Assembly (NCBI GenBank): GCA_963377175.1
Contig: CAUJNA010001446.1
Span: forward strand, 1,440,065 to 1,504,064
Source of the DNA: Effrenium voratum
Lineage: Eukaryota > Sar > Dinophyceae > Suessiales > Symbiodiniaceae
Direction of reading: 5' to 3'
Length of the DNA stretch: 64,000 bases
The position numbers were made by a program, and so were the translations under genes. Positions 11,301 through 23,300 of the stretch are shown piece after piece. The notes below the pieces were generated by a model, which saw only the letters and a program-made list of their open reading frames with translations, ran no database searches and was not told the DNA's origin. Numbering within the stretch: position 1 is the first letter of the stretch; every line of letters starts with the position of its first letter.

Positions 11301-14300
11301 TCGCCTTCCAAGAGAAGCCACGTGAGAAGTCAAACTCATTCGAGACAAACCCACACGCTTCCTGCCCTAAGGACCTGGATATAAGAGGACGGTTTGGAAC
11401 CTTCTTGGGAAGACTTGGATCGCCAGTCGTTTTTGTCCATCCACTTTACCCCTAAAACCAGCACTGACCGACCAAAAAACAACTTGGCTATCCAAAGGGT
11501 TATGTTTAAGGGGGCTCTGAGGAAATGGTCGGGGTTCTCCATTGGAGGGCCCCTTATGGGCTGTGCATTGGAGGGTGTTGGTCTCTTGTGAGTCGTAAGT
11601 GCAGACTGGTTGTTTTCTCACTCGACTGGTCCACAAAAGTACACCCTCCCATCCAAATTCTGGAAGACCATTGTCCTGAAAGGACCACTCCTCCGGCGGC
11701 TTCCATCAGGTAGTTGGAGTGTCAAGAGAGGCAACCCCCCCCCAAACAATACGAAAAACATAAAATGGTCTTCCCTTTTAGACCAGGCGAAAATTGGTAC
11801 GTGCCATCTCAGAAAGCACAACCTTCCCGGTTTTCACACTTTTCCCTGCAACCCCAAATCTTGCAACATATACTCAATGCCCAAAGGACTCAGAAATACA
11901 GGTGATCACCCTTTTGGCACCTTTACCCAAAATTGTTGCCAAGAAGGGATCCTGACTCCTGACGGAGCTCTCCTTACGTCTCTTAGGGCGCAACATGGAT
12001 GGGAACGCCAAAAGGCCATCTTCGTCGATTCTCCTGTGCATGGCGGCAAAACTCATTTCGCATCACGAAATGAAACCCTACCTGGAGTCTCCATGACCCC
12101 TTTAAACATGGGGTCATTACCCAAAATTAAGGGGTCATGACCCCTTTTGCTAGGGGGTCATGGAGACTCCAGGACCGTAGTTCCTTGCAATTCACACAAT
12201 TTGGACGATGACACTCCTTCGGTAAAAACTGGTGAATATGAACCCAAGGGTGGCCCCAGGGTAATGTTGACCACATTTCAACCCCCAGTGAATTCAAAAA
12301 GAGGCCTGCGGGAAAACCTCTCTGGTCTGATTCCAAGCACTAAACCCAGTTCAACCCCACCTATTAATACCTGGAGTCTCCATGACCAATAGAAAAAGGG
12401 GTCACGACCCCTTAATTTTGGGGAGACTGACCCCATTTTTAAAGGGTCAGAAGGAGACTCTAAGTATTAATAGGGGTTCATTCATACGTGGTCAAAACCA
12501 CCGCCCTTGGACAAAACCAGGGTCCCGTCCGCGCAGGCGTCCGGCGCCTCGGGCGCGGCGTACTCGGCGGTGCCCGTCATGGTCAAGGCGCCGCCGTCGT
12601 CCAAGGAGAGGGCGGTGTTGAAGTCCATGAGGCACAAGTCGTCTTGACCTCGGGCAAAACTAGTCCGAATTGTCCGATGTTCCCCGATTTTTCGGAGGTA
12701 CTCCAATTTTGCCGAATCATGGGAACCCCACAAAAAAAATGTGACTTTTTTTTCCGCGGGCCATGAATCAAATTTGATGGCCGAAATTGGAAACCAACGG
12801 GTTAAACGGTTGGCATTGGGCAAGTGGGATTGTGTTGTGTTGTAAGGGAAGCCAAAACGGAAAACCACGACCTCGACTTTGACTTTGGAGACATCGAGCG
12901 GATTGGCCAAAAGCAACCGAACTGTGGGTCCAAACCCAAAGAGCCACAAAAGTCCCGAACGGAACTCAGGGAGTGAGGAGTCACTTCGCCTACTTGTTGG
13001 TTTGCAATGGAAAACGCCAGAGAGCTTGTCTTCAAAGGAGTCGACCTTTTTGTCCTTTTGGGTTTCCCATGTTGGTCCATGTTCAGTCAAGCCACAAAAG
13101 GTTCACCTTTGAGTTCTGGCTCCTTTGGGCAACTGAGTGGGACCTCAACCATAAACATTAAACTGCACCCCAATCTTCCTGGAGTCTCCTTCTGACCGTC
13201 TAGAAATGGTTGGTCAGACTCCCCAAAATGCTTCGTCCTCCAGTAGAGAGGTTAGAATAAGGGTACCCTTTGTCTGTAGTCTATTTTTAGTAGGGGAACC
13301 CTCCCCAAAAAAAGAAGCGGTGAGAAAGGGCACTAATTACTGGGGGACCTAGATAAAGAAAGGCACCAGTGTCATCTCGACCAAAACGAAACAGAGCTGA
13401 ACAGCAGCCCAGAACTAGCAAAAAAAATATCTGCCGCGCGAGAAACTGACCCAACCCTCCGCCGGCGATGGGAACATAGAGAGGCACAAGTCATCTTAGC
13501 CTTTAAAGATGCTACAGGGAACTGACCCAACACTCCAGTGGCCATGGCCAAAAAGAGAGGCACAAGTCGTGGTTGCCGTCATCCATTGCTTAAGTCCTCT
13601 GAAACACAAGCAACACATGTCCAGTAGTGATCGATTCACTTTAAAGTCAACAGGGACAAATCAAACAACCTGGATCGCCAGTTGCAGTTTTTTTGTTTTT
13701 CCCATGCACTGTTCCCCAAAAACCAACAACAGTGACTGAAAAAAACAGCAACTGGGATATCTAGGAAAGTCTTCAGCAGATTGACGGAAGTTATCCTGAA
13801 AGATCACAATGAGTGAGTCCCGATTGTTTTCTTTTAAAGCGACATCTCCCGTGTCCCTCCCAAATGCACCATAGTCGGCTGGACATTTGACCCTCAGCCT
13901 ATAATCGATGGCATCATGAACCTCATACCCTTGAGGTAGCAGGAGGGTTACTTCACGCAATACGCAGACCATTGGGCGGTGCTTCGCAGTTTCACCGAAC
14001 TTCCTTTCGACTTCGCGTCTCCACCCTTCATGGCTGTGGTTCCAAAACCGCAATCCATCCAACAAATGGCACCTACCCTTTTCGGGTCATGACCCCTCAA
14101 ATGCACAGAACCCAAAGCCACCAATTCCTCAGGAGCCAAACAAAAACAACCCATTCTTGAGGGCCCAAAATCATCAGGACCCTTAGGGTGGTCAGACTCC
14201 CCAAAAATGGTCATGGACCCATTTTTCTAGCATCAGAGGGAGACTCCAGGAGACCCATTTTCAGGATTTGCCCAAAATCAAAAGAGGGACAGGAAAAAAA

Positions 14301-17300
14301 GACGAAAAACACCTCCCAACACCGTGATCCATCCCAACAAAAATGGCACCTTGGTCAATGTCGAAAAAAAACAGTCGAACGCCGAAAACCCGCCTTTCAA
14401 GACTGCAATCCATACAAACAATGGAAAAGCGAACACCGAAAACCCGCCTGGGGAGATCATGATATTCTCCGCCTTGATATCCCGATGCACCACCCGGCGC
14501 TCATGCAAGTGCGCCACCGCAAGCATCAGCCTCGCGACGCGGACGCTCGACGCAAAAGCTCGACGCGGATCCCCAAGGCCTTGGCGGTGGGGATCCCTAC
14601 CTGGAGTCCCCATGACCCCTAAACAAGGCAGGCTGGTCGTCCAGATCCTTCAAGAGTCAGGGTAGCATGTTGAAGCCCTTCCCTTTGAGGTCAAGACTAG
14701 AGTCTCCTTCTGACCCAGGCGGTGGGGATCCCTACCTGGCTGTGGCTCACAAAACCAAAACGGAATTCCAAAACGGGTTGCCCTGGCGGAAAAATGGGCC
14801 AACACCTGTGGTTTGCCCCTCCTGTTTAATTTTGAGCCACACCCAATTGGAGTCTCCTAGGCAGGGGGCATGACCCCTGGAGTTTTGGGTAATGGCCCCA
14901 TTTGTGAAGGGTCACGGTACTCTAGGTATGTGGAGTCTCTGCTGACCTCAACTCACTTCCGATCGAGATTGACCAAACAAAAAATAACCCACAATGCTAC
15001 CCAAATACTTTTGGAGAATCTTCCTGAGTGCATTGGCCAACAAAAGTCCCCACTTGTTATTTGCCACTAAAACGGCCTAAGCCCATGTTTTTCAAAAAGT
15101 ATCTAAAGTCCAAAATCCCAGGAACTTAGTGGTTGAGGAAACCCGAACATGAAACACACCCAAAACAAAACACACACACACACAACAGAGAGAGAGAGAG
15201 GGACCTTGGCCCCAAAACTCATGGAGGCTGGGGGGGAGGGGAGGGAGGAGCCCAAGAAAACCCTCAGTAAGCCCTTATTAAGGCCTTATTTGGGGCTTGT
15301 TTGGGCTCTCTCCCCCTCCCCTCCCTCCCCCCCAGCCCCCATAAAAAACAGACCTTAGGGAAGGGATACCTGCCATTTGGGTGCCCCACTCGGGTGAACC
15401 TGCCTGCAAGGTATCATTTGGGTCTGTCTTTTTTGCGGATGCCTCATTCTTTTTCTGGCTTTGAAGGGAAACCAAGATGAACACCGAAGCCATTTTGGGG
15501 GGGTCCGATTCTCCTTTTGAGACATACATTTCAAGCGTTCGTGAAATTGCTCAAGTTCTTTCTCGCTGGTTCTCAGCCAAATCCCTGAGAAATGGAATAC
15601 ACCATCCGAGTTGGTTTCAAATCCTTTCGGGAATCCATCCAATACCGGCTCACACTGGCTGAGTGGATGGCCCAAAAAAAGTTCAGACTTTATAATTACC
15701 ACTAAAATGGTCTTCCCAAAAAGTTTAAAGTTCATGAACTCAGGAAGTGAGTCATTCAACCAACGCCCTGACTCGGTCCTCAAAACACCTATCTCACCAC
15801 CTGAAGGGTCATGACCCCTCCAATGCAGACCCCATAAGGGGCCCTCCAATGGAAGACTCATAGCGACCAAATTCCTCAAGGATCCCGAAAGAAAAACAAC
15901 CTATTTGCCCAAAACCAATCGAATCACTTCCAGTTGGTTAAGCCCCCTCTTAAAAAAATAATAATAATAAAATATGTGTCCAGTAGTGATAGATTCCCTT
16001 TAAAACCGAGAAGGGATAATAACACATATTCCCCTAAGGGTCCCGACTGTTATTGGGCAAATCCTCAAAATGGGTTGTTTTTGAGGACCCTTGAAGCCTT
16101 GAGGAACTGGTCGGGGTTCTTCATTGGAGGGCCGGTCCGGGGGTCTGCATTGGAGGGGTCATGACCCGAAAAGGGTCTTCACCAAATGGTAGATCAGACC
16201 CTTGGCAGCAAAAAGCCGCATCCAAGTCGCAGTCGGAAAAGCTTCTGCGCCGTAGCGACGGGGAACCCGGTCTCCTGGCGAAGTCTTGCGTGGCCTGCAG
16301 CCCTCGTATGGACCTGAACCCAGAAACTACCCAAGAAAAACTGGGAGTTCGCCTCATGTGGAGCAACCACCCATGTTTTTGTTTCCCTTTTCCGTGTCCA
16401 GGAAACTGCAATTGTTGCTTGGGCTTGAAAGAGAAGCCAAAAGGAAAGCCAAAGCCACTGTTTCTCTTCTTCTGTTTTGCCCTCTCTTTTTTTGGGGAGG
16501 GCCGGCTGATTCCTAAACAAAGACACACCCACCAGCTTGGCTTGGCTTGTGCTGGATTCACGTGTTGCTACATAGTTTTGCCTTCGTTTGTTTGGAGCCC
16601 GGCTCCAAGTGTGAGGTTCCACAGGCTGGCGGGTCTTCAAAATGTAAGAGGTTCGGGGGAGACTTTTCTTGGTTGACGTTGGAAGGGGAGCCAAAACTAA
16701 AATTTTAGCTGTTAAGTGAGATTTCAACCACTAAACCACAATAAGCAAAAAATGTAAATTGTTTTCCAACAACAACCAAGTTTTCCACAATCTGCAGGGT
16801 ACCTCCTTTCTGGGAAACAACACTTGGCGCATCCGGGCCAGGAAAACATTCGGGGTACCCTCAAACTACCCTTAAAAAAATGGAACTGTGGGTTGCAACT
16901 CACCCCAGTTTTAAGTCGGTAGTTGGAGGGTCCATGATGTGTTCCTTGCTTTTGTTTCATAGACTACCAATACACCGCTTCAGCATCTTAACGGCACTCG
17001 GTCCGAATTCTTCCAACGCTCTCCCATGGAGCGTTCAAGGGTTAGGGAGTATTGGGTGTTTTATGCTGGCCCCCCAAACCAGTTTTCCTTTGGTTTCCCT
17101 TTGCCCTCAAAAGAAACCACACCCATATGGGGTTGTCCTCTTGCATCCAATCCCCTTCCGCCATTCCCGCCTTCAATTGTCTGATGCTTGGTGTCCAACT
17201 CATCGAGTGGTTGGGCCAAACAAGTCCAAACTTGTTATTCACAAGTGACTAAAGTCCGAAACGCAACTCCGGAAGTGAGTCAAGTTTGAATTCAAACCCC

Positions 17301-20300
17301 AAACCCCCACCCCAGGAACACCCGACAGACCTATCCCCAAAAAAGTTGAACTTCACCTTAACCATAATTTTGGGTCTCTGTAACCCATTTTTAAGTTGGA
17401 ATTTTAGACTGTTCGGGAACAATCCTTGTGGTTTCAACGGGCTCAATTTTCGTGGTGCGAACGGATTTCGCCCATCAGTCCCTGGAGTCTCCTTCTGACC
17501 CTAGAAAACGGGGTCATGACCCGAATCTTAATTTTGGGGAGTCTGACCCACATGGCTTTACCCCAAAACCGATCGCAACAGTGACTGGAAAAAGCGATCG
17601 CAACTTGGCTATCCAGCCATGACCCCATGATTTTGGGGAGTCTGACCAACCATTCTTAAAGGGTCATGGAGACTGCAGGTACAACCCCCAAAAAATCAAC
17701 TAAAACAACAACACAGGTTTTATAACAAGCATAAAGAAGGGTCATGACCAACCATCTTTAAACGTTTTAAAGGGGTCAAATGGAGACTCCAGGCAGCCTG
17801 GCATGGCGACCCTTTTTCCCGGAGATCCGTCGGACTCCTTCACGGCGACGTCCAAGGAGCTGCCCGGCTGATGGGCAAGCACTAGCACGGCCTCGAAAGG
17901 TATTGGGCCCAGTCGCCCAATCCGAGATCAACCTACAGTCTAAAAATGGTTGGTCATTGCCCTAAATAATGGGGTCATGGACCTGTTTTTCAATTGTCAT
18001 GGAGACTCCAGGAACTTCCATTTGCTTCTTCGCCCGAAAAAAATCAGAGAATATCTGTCCAGTAGTGAAATTGATTCCAACTTTAAAAACCAACAGTGGA
18101 GAACAAACAAATATTATTAAGCAGATGGAAACCATTTGGGACAATCACTCATGTTTAAGAGTATGGTCAGGGCATGAAACTGATGCGGCACCCAGCAAAA
18201 CATATGCATTTCAGCTTGCTGGAAGTATCGGACCCGCCAACCTGGATCGCCAGTTGCGTGTTCCTTTTTTCTGTTTTTCCTCCATGCGCTCAAAGCCCCG
18301 AAAACATAACCGATCGCGTTACAGTGACTGAAAAAAAAGGATCGCAACTTGGCTATCTAGGAAAGAAGGTGTTCCTGGGTCGCCAGTCGCTGTTTTTGTC
18401 TATCCACTTTACCCCAAAAACCGATCGCACCAGTGACTGAAAAAAAGCGATCGCAACTTGGCTATCCAGGTTGGACCTCGATGTGTCTTTCTCCGGGGCA
18501 AGAGAATGCTCGAGAGTCCAGACGTCACGACGTCCATGACTTCTGGAGTCGCGACTCCACGTGTGTCACGTCGGCCCGAAGCGTCTCTTAAACGGGCTTC
18601 CGATAGGCCCTAGCATTGGAGTGAAAGGGAACTGACAGGACGCCTAGGTCCAGTGGAGAGGTTAGAAGGGTACCAACTTTTCTCTGTCTATTTGAGGGGA
18701 ACCCTTTTCCAAGAAGAGTAAGAGAGGTTTTCAAGGGTACCAACTTTTTTCTGTAGTCTATTTGAGGGGGACCCTCCCAACCAAAAGATGTTGGTAAAAG
18801 GGCACCTAGCTGGAGCTAGGAAACTCATGGAGATCTTTCTTGGGGCCCCGACGGCATTCAGAAGGACGCGTCCGATGCCCCGAAAAATGTTTGGCCAAAT
18901 CTTCAAAGCACAGGTAGCCCTAAGGATAGCCAAGTTGCTGGTTTTTTCAGTCACTGTTGCTGATTTTTGGGGTAAAGTGCATGGATAAAAGCGATCGCAA
19001 CTGGCGATCCAGGTGGAACAAAAAGAGGTGTCATTTTGAGGGCTCTGATGTGAGACACACCCAGGTCTTTTCAAGGCTTATCCATGTCTACCGATCGGAC
19101 CCATAGGGCAGATTTCTAAGTGAGCATTCCTACTTGGGGCGATCGAGTCGCTACCTCATGAAAGTGGGCCAGAGCATGAAACTTCCCGTGAACAAGGGGA
19201 ATTCACCCCAACATGTTGGCTGCAATGACTCGTTTAGGGCAATTCTTATGCGTCTGGGCTTTTGTGCTTTGATTCTTTCCTGACTTGGTTATCCCTGGAA
19301 GCCTCAAAGGATAACCAACAGCCACACAGTCGTAGACACAGAAACACCAACAAGCCAACGCACCAACGCGATCCAATGCGCACACACAATACTGTGGATG
19401 GACGAAATCCACTTCACACCACCCAAGAAACCCTAGAATGATGATCCCCTTGTAAATACCAACAGGCAATGGTTTCCCATGGTCTGACAGTGGTGCAGGA
19501 TTTCGTTCATCCACAGTATCACACAACATCGCACCACTGGAACTTGCCATGGGCGGAACTGCTGGGGGGCCAAGCAAAAGGGCACCGCTTTAAGCCTGAC
19601 GCCTGGATGTTTTTTTTCTGGGCGCATCAGATCGGCCGGGGCTTCGCCACAACTCAACTCAATTTCACCCATCGAGTGGATGGGCCGAAACGAGTAACAA
19701 CCTGGACCCGGCACTGAGTTCAACCCACATGATGATGCGCAACACCTAGATGCACCTAGAGTCTCCTTCTGACCCTTTAAAAACGGTTGGTCAGACTCCC
19801 CAAAATTAAGATTCGGGTCATGACCCTTTTTGCTGGGGGTCAGAAGAAGACTCCAGGTAGTTTGAGGCTCCAGGCAAACTTTTTTCTTGCCACTTTCGGG
19901 CTCAAAGTCAGAAGCTGTTACCAGTTTTTCTTTCTTGTACCTGCAGAAGCAACGACTCCCCGAGGTTCGGTGAGCCATGATTCAGCTTTCCCCGCAACCA
20001 CACCAGAACCTCACCGGTTTTCAGCGGCTATGTCGGCCCGTCTTTCTGAAGAACGGATCGTGGTTGATTTAAACCCTTTGGAACCCATGACAAAAGAAGT
20101 TGGTAATGCTGACCCAGGAATCCTAAACCCGGCCCATTTTTTGGGGGGTGTTCCCATTACGGGCGTTCCCCTACTCCAAATACCCACGAGTTATGAAGCT
20201 AGGATGCCCTAACCATCATTGGGCCCATTGAAGGGCTCGAACCGGGTCTCCATTGGTTTTGGTTTTGGACCTCAAAAAGAAGGCCGTTTTGAGAACCCGT

Positions 20301-23300
20301 TTGATGCTTAGGGTACAATCTTAAAACACGAAAACACAATTCAACATTAACGGGTACTTGGAGAGCGCCTCTCTTCCGGTCGAGTGGAAGGGCCAAACAA
20401 ATTATTCTCAATTGTTTATCTGCCGCTAAAATGGTCTTCCCAAAAAGTTTAACGTCCAGGAATTCAGGAAGTGAGGTGAGGGGGAACAAAGAATCAGCAC
20501 TTTTTGTAGCCCTCAGCTGCCCCGAATGGGACCGAGAAATCAAAGGTGATCACCTTTGGGAGCCGCGAAACATGGGAGCCCAAATGGGACAACCATATTA
20601 TGTCTGGTCAATTCGCTTTGGACAAGTGAGAGTTTCGTTGCCCTTTTCATGGAAGCGGCCCTCACAAAAGCATCCTGGACCCTCAAACTACCCATTAAAA
20701 TCAGGGAACTCACCCAGAGCTGAAACAAGCACCTGCCGGGAGTCTCCTTCTGCCCCCCATGGAAAGGGGTCGTGACCCCAAAAAGGTTGGGGAGGAGCAA
20801 CCATTTTTGTTCGGGTCAGAAGGAGACTCTAGGTGGACACGAAAGAACTACCCCTTGAAAAAGTTGGACACTTCACCAACCACCATTTTGGGGCACCTCA
20901 GCTATTTTGCTGGTACCTGGAGTCTCCATGACCCTTTAAAAATGGTTGGTCAGACTACCCAAAACTAAGGGGGTCATGACCCCTTTTTCCAAGGGTCAGA
21001 AGGAGACCACCGTTTTGGGGCAACTCACCCACCACTTCGCAGGTAGTTGGAATTTTTCAGGCAGCTCCAAAGAGGGCCGGCGCGCCTGGGGGCCGCAAAG
21101 CATGAAGTCAAAGGCCTTGAGGATGTTGGGATGATCCACCTGACGTGTGCTGTTGCTTCCACATCCTCCGTTTGCGATTGTCGCCCCCAGGAAAAAAACA
21201 CATTACAAGTTAACGTTAGTTACTCGGTTGCTTCCTGCTCCCCTGCTAAAAGCTTACTTTTAGTGGTTTCATGGAAAACCCAGTAGTTAGCAACAAGTTA
21301 AAGTCCTACCATCCAAGCAAAATGCACCACAAGTTAATCATGTCAACATATTCAGGGCTTTTCCCAAAGGCCTCAAACCCCGCTCGCTGGCTAAAAAAGC
21401 TTGGCCCTCGTGTCATGAGGTCCAACACTTACCGCAACCACTGCAGGTCAAAAGCTTCTGCCTAGGGAACGAACACCAGCGGCTCGTTGCAGGTTGCCTC
21501 AGGTTGCAACCATGGCAGATCCGCTTCGACATGGCGTTGCAGCCAGAGTTCAAACTACCCGGTCAGAGGGACACCACCAACCAGAACTTGGGGTTGCAAT
21601 AACCAATCCTGAGGGGAACTTCGAGGGTTCCAGGTACTGCTTCTGAGCCAAAAAGACGAGCCAAAAAGAACACCAACAACACCACCTCAAACAAAGACAA
21701 CACACACCAAAGAAGGAGGGGAAAAAAAGGAAAACCAAAAAACAACAACACACCAAACAACCAGCCTTCTTGACCAGCAGAGGAAAACCAAAACCAAAAC
21801 AAAAAAACACCCCATTTTCTTTTCCCCAAGTTGGCGCCCTCCCGCAAAAAAATATCCACCACCCGGCGCCCGCCAAACCGCCAAACCGCGGCGGTTTCCC
21901 TTCCTCGCGCCTGGCGGAGGATGTCGTACTCCCTACGGCGGTCGGAGGCCTGGGCCGCGTCCCTCGCCTGGCGAAGACGGGAATGCCCGAGGACCCGGGC
22001 GTCCATGTCACGGCTTGGTGGACGGAACGGAAGGGGCTTGCAAAAATTATAGAAAAGTTCAGTGGTTGGAGTTCAAGCACTCAGCCACAACAAGCAAAAA
22101 TGTAACATGTTTACCACCAACAACCATGAAGGGGGGGGGGGAGGGGGAGGGGGGGTGGAAACTCTGCTCTCGCAGTTGTACAAGTTTTGGCTCAAGGTCT
22201 CACCCTTGCTCCTACCAGCGTCCATGTTTCCGCCCAAGCCATTGTGGTACCTGGACCCTCAGGATGCCAACTAAAAAACGGTTTTGACTCAAAATCGTGG
22301 TTGGCGATTCCCCTTTTTTTCTGGGTTTGAGGGTCCAGGTACCCCCTACTCCAAATACCCACTTGTTTCAGGGTATTTTTTGAAAAACCTGGGTTTGCAT
22401 GATAAATACCTCTTTTGTTAGTAGAGGGTCGACATCATACCCAAAAAAAAGGCCTTTGTTGGGACTGCTGCAAATGTTGGCCCAAAAAAGGAAACGATCA
22501 TGTCAACGGTCAACAGATCGGTCGGCTTTGGGCTGCCGAAAACCAAAAAAAAAGAAGGACACTCGTTATTTTTTTTTCCCCCGGCACCGCCCACCTTGGA
22601 TGTTCAACCTACTTGGTGGTTATAACCAAGGATAGAACTGGGGGACCCGGGGTTGGTTGGCTTAACTTGTACCGGAGCCTCCAAATTCCCTTAACAATTA
22701 GTTATAGCCCCAAAATATTGGTTGGTGAATTCCAACTTTATTGTAGGTAGTTCTTTCGGGTCCAGGTAGTTGTTCAGAACCCTCAAAAATCCAACTTAAA
22801 AATGGGTTATCGCAACCCATAATTATGGAAGGTTTTCCCCCCCCCCCCTCCAGGCAACTTGTAGTTGTTGCGTGTTTTGGGGAACATTGCTGGTTTCCAG
22901 CAAAAACACGTAAACATGCCCACCTGCACCCTCGCAACTCCCCTCCAAGAGTGGGTTAGTGCCCAAAACAGACTGGGGAGAATTCCCATTTCTGTAGACA
23001 ATTTGAGTGGCCAGACCACTTCAAAAATAATAATAATTAGATGTAAAAAAAGAGTTCATGCCCAAAAAGGACTGGGGTGAATTCCCATTTCTACCTGGAG
23101 TCTCCTTCTGCCCCCTAGAAAAAGGAGTGATGCCCCCTCAATTTTGGGTCATGACCAACCATTTTTAAATTGACACGGAGACTCTAGGTTGTTTCAGTGG
23201 CCCGAACAAAAACAACAACGAAAAACACAAAACAAAAGAACGACCCACCCCTTTGCGGCCAAACTTTTGAAGAAAACCTGGAGTCTCCATGACCCTTAAA

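Noticed and set aside
12769..13090. Long minus frame continuous with kinase exon 6
   Set aside because: It is F5 repeat sequence upstream of the AG|G splice site; the kinase match starts only at 12648.
17798..17891. VAVK as a second ATP-binding lysine, implying two kinases
   Set aside because: The segment fits the hinge by order, phase and the PGSSLD motif, and the real VALK with its glycine loop is in exon 1 at 23.4 kb.
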